This document shows, one piece after another, positions 36,700 through 48,443 of a stretch of DNA of 52,418 nucleotides. Origin of the DNA: Lingula anatina (Eukaryota > Brachiopoda > Lingulata > Lingulida > Lingulidae); the NCBI RefSeq assembly GCF_001039355.2, contig NW_019775539.1:73699-126116 (forward strand), written 5' to 3'. The notes below the pieces were generated by a model. That model did no database searches. It had not been told where the DNA came from and saw only the letters and a list, made by a program, of their open reading frames with translations. Position 1 is the first letter of the stretch. Each line of letters begins with the position of its first letter. The translations under genes and the position numbers were made by a program.

Positions 36700-38443
36700 C
36701 ACACACACCCACACAGGCACACGCACATACATACGGACATACACAGACAATATATACACGTACGCGCGCGCGCACGCACACACACACACACACACACATA
36801 CACACACACACACACACAAGCACACATTTAGGTAAATTCTTAAAAACAGTCACGCATTTGTCATTGTCTGCACATTGTAATTGTTTGTGTTATATGTTAA
36901 ATTAATATTAGTCTACATTAAGTGTGAAAGTTGTGAGACGCTTCCTAAAATTCAGAGGGAACGAATCTTGAACAGTGACAGCAGGTCAACATTTACGGGG
37001 AAAGCTGATGATAGTATATTAACCGCGTTTGAAAATGTCCAAAACTAATATTTTTGCTTCTGCTGAAAAGCTACTCATATTCCCCAATTTAGACCCTGAC
37101 AACGGTAAATCCCCTCAATTTGACAAATTAAAATACCCGATGACCATATTCCCTTGTGAAATATACGAGAAGATTTGGCAATCTAGATAAGTGGCCAGTC
37201 ATTAAGAACCGATATATTTAATTAGAAATGGAATAAAACATTGAATCTAGGTGCAGGAACGGTTGAGCAGTGATTCGTGAGTGGAAGAAAATAGCCTTTT
37301 TTTTCTAGAGACAATCTATTTCTTGGTAAAATATATACAAATTATATAAAATTCTACTGTAATCCACATCAGGTGCGTACATCTGATCCAGCAGCGACGT
37401 TGTTGCGCAGAAAAGAAAGAGGACTCGTTATCCAGAAGGTAGATGGTCTGAAAGCGATAAAACATAAATATGATATTAAAAAGACCGTTCCGGAAAGCAC
37501 TGACTTGTTAATTAACTATACGCCTTACGTTTAGTAAGACATCGTGCATAAATTTGAAGAAATATTGTAAATAGGAAGTTCGTGTTTTATATTTACTGTA
37601 TACATGTACGTGTAACCATAGTAACCGACAGCCGTAAATGAGTTTAGAGCGGGGAGTGTTCTATAAAGTTGATTGAAATGTTCTAATAATGTACGATGCT
37701 TAAGCAGAAGCAAAAACGAAAAAAAAAGGTTTTACTCTTGATAACTTATGTTGTAAAGTAAATGGCTTGCGCCTTTATTAATTGCAAGCAAATAAGTAAA
37801 GTAAAATCAAATCAGTAAAGCCCAGCAAACTATTGAGTGCAAGTTTGCCTTAAAGGCCAACAAGTGGTAAAATTGTATCGCATTAGGCAGGGACGGAAAA
37901 CGTCAAAGACACATTTAGTTTTATTTGACTGGTTAATTTCACAATCAAAATGTAATTTTCTATCACGTGCATAACAAACGTATGATGATTTGCAGTTAAT
38001 ATTTTATATTTTAATTGGAAGCTTGCAGATATTGCCTTATAAGGGATTTTTAAATGGTTGAATGACAAATTAGAATGGAAAATTGTGGTAATCACGAAAA
38101 AGACAATGTGACAAAAACAAGTAAATACATGATCGGTACGGAGTGATAAGATTTAAATACTCCTGTATTTGTATGCTAGTAAGTCAGTTAACAAACGTTT
38201 GAAAATTCCAACTCGTCGTATACGTCAGTATAATACTTACATTCTGTCGGATGGAAGAATTGTTCCGGACAACGTCCCAAGCCCTATGTTACCGTCAAAT
38301 TCAATGCCCTTCTCTCCTCCGTCCTCCAAGAAATAACAGTGCCCTATGTGCAGATAGGCAGCGTTGTCGTAAATCTTTAAAATATAAAGTGCACGATGTC
38401 CTATTAACATAATATATCTAGCTGTAGAGATTCCGTATTTTGT

Positions 38444-38476
<33 letters not shown>

Positions 38477-41400
38477 ACACAAAGGAAAAAATGTATTCAA
38501 AGATGTATTTAGGCTGTTTTTTTATTGAAAATAAGCAGCCAGTTTGGTTAAATCTACTAATTTGATAAAAACTTTGTAAAACAAAAGTGTATTTATCACC
38601 CCAGTTTAAAGCATTTACACAAATAAATGCACTGCCAAAAATACATGAATGCCGTTTAAAACTTGGAACAACGTTAGGATTAGCAGTAGGGCTCTATATA
38701 ATGAGTATCAAAGACCCTCTCTACCAGATACCAGCTGGGGGATGACGCCATTTCTGTGCAAGAAATATGCACAAAATTAGCCATAGAAATATCTATGAAT
38801 ATCTAGTGAAATCCACCTCACTGTGGTCCTGGCAGAAGTAAGGGTAGCGCTGACCACCTACCTTGAGGCCGTGTGTCATGTGCAAGGTGGTACATCTGGA
38901 GTAGGAGTGGTGGATGGAATTCTGGCGGATCACAGTGTCACTGGCATAGTCACTGACGTTCTTAACCATGTGGAAATGGATGGGGTACGAACCTGGAAGC
39001 AGGAGAAGTGCCAATACAGATAACCTTGATTAACAGAGGGATCCGTGAATTTTAAAAGGCAACTTAATCGTAAGAAATAATTGTTCATGTTCGTTGTGGA
39101 GAGGAATTCAGCCACTGTTTATGACGTAGCAGATTCACATTTTAAATGATATCATGCGCTTTGGGAAACATTTTTGCTTTCTATTTTACGCAAAAGGGGA
39201 TATACATTGTAATTTTACCTTTACGTAACGAAACAGTTATGCAAAAACTAATACGAAAGAGTGACCAATCACTATATCTTATACTACGATGAAAGATAAA
39301 TAAATAAATGAATGGAAATAAATAAATAATCTCCTGGATATTTCAACATTTTAGCTTAGGTTTCCTATCTGATCTGACTCTAAATTCTTTATGTTTTTGT
39401 CACAGCCAAATTTAGACCATTTCCCTTCCACGGTTGTGCATGACAAGGTCAAGGGCACCTGCTTGTGCTGGAACACGTGTTATAGTTTAAAGGCTAACAC
39501 GCAGTTTACCTTCGTAGACTTGTTGACCGAGATGGCACAGCTCCACGCCCTCTATTTTGCACGCTTTAAACCTGTCCTGCATCTGCATTGATATGGAATA
39601 ATGAAAGCGACAGTATTTTTAGCAGCATAATGGTCTACACCTCCAGCAAAAACTTTTATATCAAAATTTTGGTCGAATATAATTTTTTTCTAAAACATAG
39701 TCTATCTCGTTTAGAGCTACTGGCATATACAAGTACGGTTATCAATAGCACTCAAATACGGTTGTTACTAACTGATATCAACTTTTTTATGGAAATTCAT
39801 CAGTCTTTTTATAATTAAAACAGTCTCAAACAGATCGAAAGCTTTGTTTAGGTACATCTCAAGTAAATGTAGAAATTAAAGTGTTTAAGCGTCTATAATG
39901 ACACCAACCTTAATGTGACCTCCCCACGTGTCTAATTCGAATCTATCGCAGAGGTTGTCACCATAGCAAGCGTCTTGTACTTCCCCGCGGACGACCACAT
40001 TCCGGGTCAGCACCAAGACCTCCGCCCGCATGTCCACGTTTTCGATCACCTCACCCCAGTGCGTGTAAAACAGCTCCTCTGATAGGTTGTGAAAAGGCCG
40101 AATTTTATGTTGAAAATTTCATAAAGAGACGCATTAAACTAGGGTTTTAAGGTAATTAGATATAAGAAAAAAGAACATAAGAGAACATGTACAGTGTACC
40201 AGCAAGATGGTTTGTGAGAATTTGATAAGATGAAGATTTTTTGTCAAAACATGTTTTAAAAATCGTCAAATTTGGTTGGCTGAAAGGATCAAAGCGTACA
40301 AGACCTAAAATATATGGCTTAATTTGTGAGCGCTTTCCGTGTCACAATTAAAGAGATAAATAAAGACTCGTCCTTACTGTCAAGTTTCACCTGATTGGCA
40401 TTACATTCGTCACACCTCAGCAGGTTCCTCTCCTCTGCTTGCGTCCATGCGTAATCCGTAGAAGTCACGACTATTCTGTCACCTAGGATAAGACATAAAA
40501 GTACATATTTAAAAGCCGTGCCATGGTACATCTGGTTCATTAAACCGGCGCGTTTTTCACCTTACTGTTACGTTGTGTAGTTGTATTCTATTTAAAAATC
40601 CCATTGATGTCCTGTTTATTTGTGGTGATTGAAGGCCCATTGGCGATAAAGTTTGCTTATTTCGTTATTGTACCCTGATTTCTGCTTTCTAGGGATAACG
40701 AGAGAAATCAACAATGCTTCTTTTCATATTGATTTTGAAGTTTTCTGGTGAGTGGTACCAGACCAAGCAGATGTCGTAGGCTAAATGTAAATACATTTAT
40801 TGGGAATCTACAGACAGGAAATGACGTTTTGATAACAAACACGTGCACGTACCTGCCTCCCAACTAGTGACGTCATCAATTACAGTGATGATGGGCGTCA
40901 CAACCCGATCCAAGACGCGGAAACGAACGTAGTTCTCAGCACCAGGGGATGCGTGGGACAGCGCGACTCCGCTTTGAACTTGGTAGTAAAATCCCTCGTG
41001 TTCTAGCGTGACGAGCCAGGTTTCCGTGTAGAGAAAACCTTTTACGCTTGATCGTGCTTCTTGAGAAATGTTTGGAATTCCTGTTCATAATATGGTATAT
41101 GATTTAATCTGTACATTGTTGGTCTAAATATTGCTGACTGTAAACAAAAACGATTATCTGTGGCGTTTTTATGAAATGTAAAACATATAAGGGAGGTTTG
41201 AAGACATTAAATGAAGCCTCCTTCCATATGACACATATCTAATCAAAGCCTTATTACATCATATTACATCTTTTTCTGTAAAGTCTACTGAACATTTTTA
41301 ATGGATTTTAGATTATAAATAAGAATAAATAATTTTATTATTATTATTATTATTGTTATCAGGCATCTATTTTACAATTTTTGCACAAAAGGGAAAGTAT

Positions 41401-44400
41401 TGCGCATGATACCAATTTTGTCACGCTAAAGTAGAATTTTGACAGACTTAACTAGAAAAGCACTCCAAAAGCGCAGACCTCCGCCAAGGCATCAATTTAT
41501 TATTATTGTTGATTATTGATTGATTATCGATCCGGATCACCACCAAAAACTAATCATCTCTTCCTTGGCCCACTTCTGACAGTTTCTGAAAATTTCATCA
41601 AAATCGGTCCATAACTTTTTGAGTTATGTTGATGACAAACAAACAAACAAACAAACAGGCAGACAAACAGGGGTGAAAACATAACCTCCTTGGCGGAGGT
41701 ACACATGAAACACGTAATGTTCTTCAGGTCTGTACACTTGCCTTTTACGGCAGTCAAGTGCGCCTACCTTTAACGGCAATCATGCACCATGCGTCTCCCA
41801 AGTTGTATTCCTCCACGTGTTCGGCTCCAAGATCGTTCAACCCTTCCAGTGCAGAGGTCAGATTGAAACCGAGGCTCACGTCGAACAGAATGCGTCTTGA
41901 AGCCATCATAACGACCATGCCATCTCTGATATCTAAAATGGCGTTTTGAATACAAATTGAAATTTTGAAACATCACTATTTTGAACCTCATAAAAACTCA
42001 ACAGATCTATTTTCTATTAAAATATTCCATGCTAACTTTCTTCTTTCTTTCTTTCTCTTTAGACATTACCATATTTAATTGTGGTGACGCACAGGTTTTT
42101 TTATTTCATTTCATTTTAAGAGTAAATAGACGCCGTTTGGACGCTTAAGATCAATTTTACATTATCATGGCAAAAAAGATAAAAATTTCCCTTCATGATA
42201 TTTATGCCTCTCGAGAATAGTACAAAATCACAGGCTCTGCTGTAGGTATGACTATGACATTGCTGGGGTTATTGCCAGGCGAGTCATCTTCTTGACTATA
42301 CCAGTTATTGTGCAATACTCTACTCAGTAGACCTGTATGTAATGCAAAATGTATTGCCTATAACCAATATTTAGGGCGTTCTTCGATAATGGCCTTCTTG
42401 ACACAGTATGTTAGCTAATGCAACCAGCTTAACCGCATATATAAGATGTTTACGAAAACCGCCCCGAAATCACTGTCGTAAGCATACTTGCTAGAAAATC
42501 AACAAGATCACTAATCTGTCAACGCCATGCATTCAGCTCAACTACGTATATACGGATGAATTATTCTGTTATTTATTACGGAAACCCACACAAAAATGCA
42601 GCGACTCAAGCAGTTGAAGGCTAAAATTAAACTCAGAAATACGCAATAAGAAATACGAATATGAAGACTTTTAATTTGGATTTGTGAGCTACATGTACGT
42701 GTACTTGTGTAGGCAGAGTTTTGGGGAAAAAGAGAAATGGGTTGGATTATCTGAAATTATAGTAAGGTGTATTCTCAAAGTAACGCATCTTACTAATGAA
42801 TCTCTGGATTCTTACCATTGTGATTCTTACCATAGTGGCAAGGGCATTCATACATGTATGTAACTAAAGCACGCACGGCACCTTCTAATATCCGGGGACA
42901 CTAAAATAATGTACAAAAAGCATAGGCTGGATACAATAATTTCGTAAAATACTACTAGCGGATCCTGTGGTCAGAGTATTGGAGAATAGAGTGATCTTAC
43001 TTCGTAAGAAAGCTGGAAGTTCCAATTCCATTTTCCTCTTGTTCCTGTACCGGAACTGTTTGCTGCGCACTGGCAGTCCTGTTCTGGGGTTCATCACATA
43101 CACATACAGCCCGGGCATTCTCTTGTCCCAATTATCGCTCTCCTGTTAAATAAATTGACATGGCGAAACTTATACATCAAAGCAAAGATGACGAGCCAAT
43201 GCAAACAAGTTTGGTTTGATCTGATTAAAAATACATTATTCTGAAACTGATATACGAAATGGACGAAAAAAGAAAACCCCGCACTTCAAATTGCCATTTT
43301 TCAAAATCTGTCCGCTGTAATTCAATAAAATACCACATAATACTTCACGAAGCGGCAGTTCTATATACATGTACTTTTCGCAGATACCATATCCAATTAA
43401 CACAAGGCCAACGAACTACTCCTACATTAGTTTCATACGAAACTTACATCATGGTTGAAAATAAGGCCGCTGGAATCGTCCAACTTTTCTACCGTTTGTG
43501 CCAGTTTTGTCCAAGCAATCTTATCCGCACCATGGAGTTCCAATGTCCCTCCTTCCTGCACGCCGAGAAACTTCTGTCCGAAATCATCTTCATTTGGGAA
43601 CTCGTCCCTCTGGCCTATGGAACAGAAATATATAACGTTACACTTAGGACGGTTGTACAGTATATGTATTCAAAGCTAATAGTAAATGTAGTGAAAAATC
43701 GGGGAAATAAAGTTTCAATTCGAGTACGTTTTAAATTATTTATCCAAATTGAATTTCTGTGCCTCTGACCTGTAGGCATGGTCACTGAACTGAATAAACA
43801 ATTAAGACTTTTATCTTGAAACTGACCCTCATCCCAAAGACTGCAAGTTCATCACACCTACATGTACATACATACCTCTAAAACTGGGAAATTGCAAACA
43901 TATCACACGAAGAGAGATAGACAACAACTGATTGCTCACAGAAGGAAAACGACCTACCAGTCAGCGTGATAATGGCTTTGCTGAAAGCTGGATACCGGCA
44001 CTCGGGTTCACTGCCACCGATTTCAAGAGCGCCGCCATAACTAATATGGATACGCCCAGCCTCTAACTCAATGCGACTTCCTTCTTGTGCGTCCCAGATA
44101 AGACGCGCACCGTTTACAATGTGAACCTCTGACATTTTTGGTGGGGAGTAGTCTAAAAGGATATCATCCACTATTTCTACGACATCCCCTGTTCGAGGAA
44201 CCTGGAATATTGAGACATATTGCCATTTGATGGCATAATGACATTCCTGATTTGAAGAAGAAAAGATATTCTTCATATGTTACATGAATTTAATCGAACC
44301 CTGATTCTATATTTTAGAATGAATATCTATGAAGAAGTAGACTTTTTAATGTTATTTCTATTTGAAAAGTTTGTGTTTTAATAGTATTTTAGTTTGTAAA

Positions 44401-45538
44401 AATGATATTTTTATAAATCGTTTTAGTAGGGCCAATGGAATTTTGAAAAATTCCAAAGTCCCATACATATTCATATGCTGTTGGTATATTTTACCGGAGG
44501 ATTAGAAAACACTTTGGTAAAAGACGATATTTTCCAGCATAAACCTATCGATCAACATATGTATTTTTTAACTAAATTTGGGGAAATATAGATTTACCAA
44601 GCAAATAGAAAAAGTTTCATTAGTTCAAAAAATCAAAATTTCTGGTAATTGTTATCGTAAGGAACGAAAGACATACATGAACACACAGTTTAATGACGGT
44701 CGAAACTGCAATATTTTTATGAGCATCTTTGTACCAATTAATAGCCATGGATATATCTACATAAGGGCGCCGTTTCAGGGAAGAATTTAAAGTGAAAGTT
44801 GGATTCAACGATAAGACCAATTATGACGGGATATTAGTATAAGATCTGGCCCATGTTTCACAAAAATATAAAGAAAAGTTTTTTGGCTGATTATAAAATT
44901 GAATTAAATTGTATCAAAATTGAACTCATTTGTTTATGTTTTGCCTGATATAATTGTTGTCACGACCGAGAGACGCCATCAATCGTCACATCTGGGACTA
45001 TTCCACCTCCTATTTTTCAAAGGTTTTTGGAGCGCGCGAGCTTGTTAACTATCGAAAGTCACCAAAATAAAATAAAAGATTCTTTGTGAACCACTCTTAG
45101 TTAGCCACTGTGTAGTAGACTTTTATAATGCTTTGATAAAGATTTAAGATTTTTGGTGAAACGGTGGCCTGAGATAATTTGGTCTATAAGACAAAAGTGA
45201 CTGCAGGGCTAAGATTTTGGCCATCCGTTGCTTTTTATGAAAAATGTCCAATATTCTTAGTTAATTGGACTTTGATCCTGAATATGAAAATAATACAGTC
45301 TTAGGCATAAAAGTAAAGACAAGACAAGTTCAGTAAAAAAAAAATCAACAGAGTTCCTATTCTCAAGAAAAAAACGCACCTGGTTGGTTTCCCATGACGC
45401 TGCCTCACTCCATGGTTTCAAACCCTCTCTCTCCCAGGGGCAAGTCACAGCATTCACGCCGGAACAATATAGCAATAGTAGCAAGAAAACGGCGAAAACT
45501 CTCCTTGCCATCGACATGAGCAGCCGTCCGTGCACCAT
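30698..45538 (-). CDS. CEMIP: CEMIP/TMEM2-family protein (G8, ILEI-like and parallel beta-helix domains), about 1105 aa
   Basis: Twenty-two minus-strand coding exons: 45380-45538, 43958-44201, 43448-43614, 43001-43142, 41768-41932, 40853-41080, 40378-40482, 39909-40078, 39510-39582, 38862-38992, 38241-38374, 37381-37447, 36445-36579, 35813-36009, 34794-34829, 34366-34503, 33857-34043, 33401-33610, 32525-32727, 32138-32302, 31596-31761, 30698-30793. The sum is 3318 nt and all phases agree. An N-terminal signal peptide ([16 protein letters not shown]) is followed by a G8 domain from [18 protein letters not shown], an ILEI-like segment near residues 238-293 (ending [10 protein letters not shown]), then parallel beta-helix repeats including [10 protein letters not shown] (near 485-494), [12 protein letters not shown] and GTILPSD. 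The C-terminal part ([31 protein letters not shown]) also tracks CEMIP. Vertebrate CEMIP and TMEM2 act in hyaluronan breakdown; activity here is inferred. A signal peptide favours secretion over the TMEM2 topology. Confidence 0.88.
31311..31578. mobile_element. MITE-like element, copy c
   Basis: Left arm ACAATGAAACTATCATACTA then GGTAGATCGATCCAACTCCG. Right arm reverse complement ACAATGAAACTTTCGTACTA then GGTAGGTCGATCCAATTCCG. The interior contains TTAATCTGATTGCATTCAGC, shared with copy d. No coding capacity. On the minus strand it begins about 13-20 bp inside the intron that follows coding exon 21 of the CEMIP-like gene. Confidence 0.75.
34556..34582. repeat. (CA)n microsatellite
   Basis: About 13 CA units with CG interruptions, in an intron of the CEMIP-like gene upstream of the exon at 34366-34503. 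Confidence 0.9.
35230..35470. mobile_element. Non-autonomous TIR element with CCTCCGCCAAGG termini, copy 1
   Basis: ACCTCCGCCAAGG (35258-35270) and its inverted partner CCTTGGCGGAAGT (35456-35468) bound sequence shared with the copy at 41453-41700: 'ggatcaccaccaaaaact', 'tttctgacag'-like, 'gaaaatttcatcaaaatcg', 'ccataactttttgagttatg', then an 'acaaacag' run. Intronic in the CEMIP-like gene. From general knowledge, elements with these termini are dispersed in many animal genomes. Confidence 0.75.
35540..35803. mobile_element. MITE-like element, copy d
   Basis: The right arm (…TTGGATCGATCTACGGAGAA, then AAAGTTTCATTGGAAATGAGC) matches copy c and pairs imperfectly with the left arm (GAGCTCATTCCTAAAGAAAC, …). 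It shares TTAATCTGATTGCATTTAG with copy c. Its right edge lies about 4-9 bp from the GT of the donor of coding exon 14 of the CEMIP-like gene (exon edge 35813). Confidence 0.65.
36660..36825. repeat. Long compound (CA)n/(CG)n microsatellite
   Basis: Two long CA runs are separated by imperfect CA-rich spacer and a run of alternating CG near 36761-36775. Open frames on both strands here are repeat artefacts. It lies in an intron of the CEMIP-like gene. Confidence 0.95.
38444..38480. repeat. (CA)n microsatellite
   Basis: About 18 CA units (GT on the coding strand) in the intron about 70 bp upstream of the CEMIP-like exon at 38241-38374. Confidence 0.95.
41329..41355. repeat. (ATT)n microsatellite
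   Basis: About eight ATT units in an intron of the CEMIP-like gene. Confidence 0.85.
41453..41700. mobile_element. Non-autonomous TIR element with CCTCCGCCAAGG termini, copy 2
   Basis: ACCTCCGCCAAGG at 41477-41489 and CCTTGGCGGAGGT at 41688-41700. The interior is about 90 percent alike by eye to the copy at 35230-35470. Its right end (41700) is exactly where the large duplicated block (41701 to about 45330) starts. Confidence 0.8.
41701..45345. repeat. Large duplicated block, copy 1
   Basis: This block, holding CEMIP-like coding exons 2-5 and their introns, is closely matched by 48444-52418. The match begins at 'acacatg' directly after the TIR element and continues to the poly-A-like stretch just before exon 1. 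Introns differ by scattered substitutions and small indels. For example, the CTTT microsatellite near 42035 is longer in the other copy, and the second copy carries an extra segment of about 300 bp near 51630-51950. Confidence 0.9.
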
Positions 45539-47762
45539 GCCGGTTTACCAAATAGTTTTGAGATTCTGAGAACCGTAACAGTCAAGACCAAGTGTTACCT
45601 GGTTGATGAATTATTCGTGAGTTAACCGATTGTCACCAGTATCTTCGTCAGTTTGCTTGATTTGGCGATGACACTTATGTAAGACATAACCATGCGGGAG
45701 GTGGAGCCGTCACGTTGACGTTTGCAACGGGAGTGATTTTAATAAGTGTTCAAGGTTCACTAAATTTATATATGAGAGAGAGAGAGAGAGAGAGAGGAGA
45801 TATCATATTAAAGGGTTGCCACACCGCTCTGTCTTGTTGATAAGCAAGAACCATATTCTGCATAGAGTACTAAGCAAAATAACCTCTAAGATTTATTTCA
45901 TGTAGCATGCTGGCTTTAGAGTAATAACACTTTCATTTTACCAGTAGAACCATTGTTGAATCGTAGATTTTATAATAAGGGGAATTCTATGTGACTGAAA
46001 CTAGTATTAAGAGTTACTTTCAACGACTGATTTGCATACGTAGTTGTGCAACCAGTGATGATGTAAATTTGCAGTAAGGGCGATATGCCGTTAAACAGGG
46101 AAGACAACGAGAGAGCCCCTTTAGTTAGTTTACAAGATTATGGGTTGTGTTTTTGATTAAGTGAATTTTGGGGTTTAAATTTCTTCAAACATTTTGTGAT
46201 TGTCGATGCGCAGGGACACTACGATTTGCAGATACTCTCGATCAGAGGCCCTTCTAGCCGTTACAAAATAGGCCAACCAATTTTTGTTTCTGCTAGAAAG
46301 GTAGAAGCGTAAGCCGAGTAGGTTGCAGAGTGATCGTGTTAACGCTGTTCCATCTCAGTAAACGCTTATTTCCCCTCGAGTCCTTAAAGCAAACTCTAAC
46401 TGCTGATATAGACGCAGAACCTAGGGCAAGCAGTGCACACGTTTCAAAGATGATTTGGAATGAACTCTGCTGGATCAATGTCCAACTTACAGGTGAATAA
46501 CAAAGTGACATCCATAATTAAGACAAATGTCACCACGTATGACATACTGGCATGTGTGCAGTTCGTCCTTGTGGCAAACGCATGAGTTGACGTATTAAAT
46601 ACGATCAGGGGGGTCAAGCTCTGTTCGTGCAGACCATGTTACAAATAAAATAAAATAAAATAAAATAAAATGAAATGAAATGAAATAAAATAAAAACAAG
46701 GATAACCAATGGCAGTAAAATTTTACCAAGCATGCTAAACTCATAAAACGAGCAGGATGAGGTTGAGCATAGCCACGTTGGAACAGATTGTTACGACCAG
46801 AGTAGGGACTAGTATATGGCACCATCTACATGTATTGCCTTGCAGATGTCGGCACGTACGCTTTCTCTGAGAAACACTGGGTTGGTTCGACTTCCAATTT
46901 GAATGGCAGCCCATTTTGATATGACCATCCCCAGTCTTCAGCAAACCTCTCTCGAAATGGCCATGAAACATTGAGTATGCAAACAACACCCCGGCGGAAT
47001 CTCTCTTTACGCATTTCCTTGCAATTAGGTTGAAGGGGTCATTTTTCCTCGGTTCGGTCATAATGGATTTTTTTTTTTTTTGGGGGGGGGGGGGGGAATT
47101 CTCTTTGGCCAAGGCCACCAATGAGGATTCCACTACAAACTCGGTTTCTGTCCCCCAGAAAAGATCCTGACAATTTTCTCTTTTGACGACATATCTGAAG
47201 AGGATACGATCTTACCTGGCTGTATTTTTACTTTGACGACCAGTGATAATGCTTGGTCGCATATTTTATTTTGTACGGTGTAATTGCTGGATGATCTTAC
47301 TGACAGTTCCCTGGTTGATACTAACGCGCGTTTTTTCGTTTGTGCTGAAAATACCACATCTTCAAAAGTCACCAAGCTCTCCCTTGAGCCTAAGGATGAA
47401 GCATTGTCACCCTTTATAAAATTGCTGGGCCATTAGTGTAGGCCTATACGTGGCCTGCAATGCTGCTCAGTTCTGTTACACGGGGCACACAACTTTAACT
47501 ACCTATTAAATAATACTCAAGTAATTTTTGTCCACTTTCATAATTTGAAAATTGTTAATTGGTAAATTGCTACAGTCAGATATATCAAAAGTTTTGTGAC
47601 AACTATCACAATGTGAATGTTGAAGTAATAATTATATATCTATTTTTCAAATGTTCCATCATTTTTAGCACGAGGATATTTTAAAATAGTGTCTTATAGA
47701 GTGTCGAACAGTGTGGCGGTTATCATACAGATGTGTCGATGGGCCAGATCAGCTGGTTTTAA

Positions 47763-47793
<31 letters not shown>

Positions 47794-48443
47794 ATGACTG
47801 TATGTTGAAATGACATACAAAATATGGGTGTCTTCCTTTTCAAAATTAAGAAGAAATCGACGTAAAAAGGAGAAGTTTTGAGGTAGGCTTTCATTTACAT
47901 GCGCTTCAGACTTGTCGCCAGTGCATCTTGATTCCCCGGGAAGCATACAAACCGGACGATTAGCCCCGGGCTGTTAGAATATCGATTTTGATTACATATT
48001 GCCAGGTTATTTATAAACGGATTATAGCAAATTCCTGCCGGAAGCCCCATTTGGAAACTGAAAAGATCGGAAATCTAACTTGGATTCTAATGATGAAAAC
48101 ATCAATAATTGTAAAAAGGGCCATCAACTAGATATTGCGCAAAGGCGAAAAATGCAAAGAACAATTATCAAACATTTTAATGTTTGATAATGTTTGATTA
48201 AAATAGGAACGACCACCATAACACTAATATCTCAACAAAGTATGTGCACATGCCGTATTTTCAGCCATTTCTGGATAACGTACATCGAAAATAAAGCAAA
48301 AGATGATGTCACATTCGAAAAACAATTCCTCTGTAACCATTAAACCATCTTGCATGGATACTGTACGTCAGGCACCTTAGCTCTAAACTTAACTTGTTTA
48401 ACCCTCTACCAGGGACGCAGAATCGTGTCATGAATTAGCCGGN
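45539..48443. other. Region between the two CEMIP-like copies, no gene supported
   Basis: Should hold the promoter of the complete CEMIP-like gene just right of 45538. Contains (GA)n at 45772-45796, AAAAT-type repeats at 46638-46696, a T/G homopolymer pair near 47067-47096 and (AAAT)n at 47762-47796. Minus-strand open frames at 46741-47133 and 47133-47375 look weakly protein-like (for example FAYSMFHGHFERGLL) but belong to no family I recognise. The region ends in a single N at 48443. Confidence 0.45.
48443..48443. other. Single-N assembly join
   Basis: The lone N sits exactly at the left edge of the second duplicated copy. To its left is unrelated sequence; to its right is sequence matching 41701 onward. 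Confidence 0.9.

Noticed and set aside
36606-36905. Several overlapping open frames of Cys/Val or Thr/His repeats
   Set aside because: They are direct translations of the CA/GT microsatellite and have no start or splice context.
43259-43768. Plus-strand open frame of 169 codons
   Set aside because: Antisense shadow of CEMIP-like exon 3 and its introns. The minus strand gives a phase-consistent domain match.
46741-47375. Two adjacent minus-strand frames that look weakly protein-like
   Set aside because: Separated by a stop and homopolymer tracts, with no recognised family. Kept only as a remark on the intergenic region.
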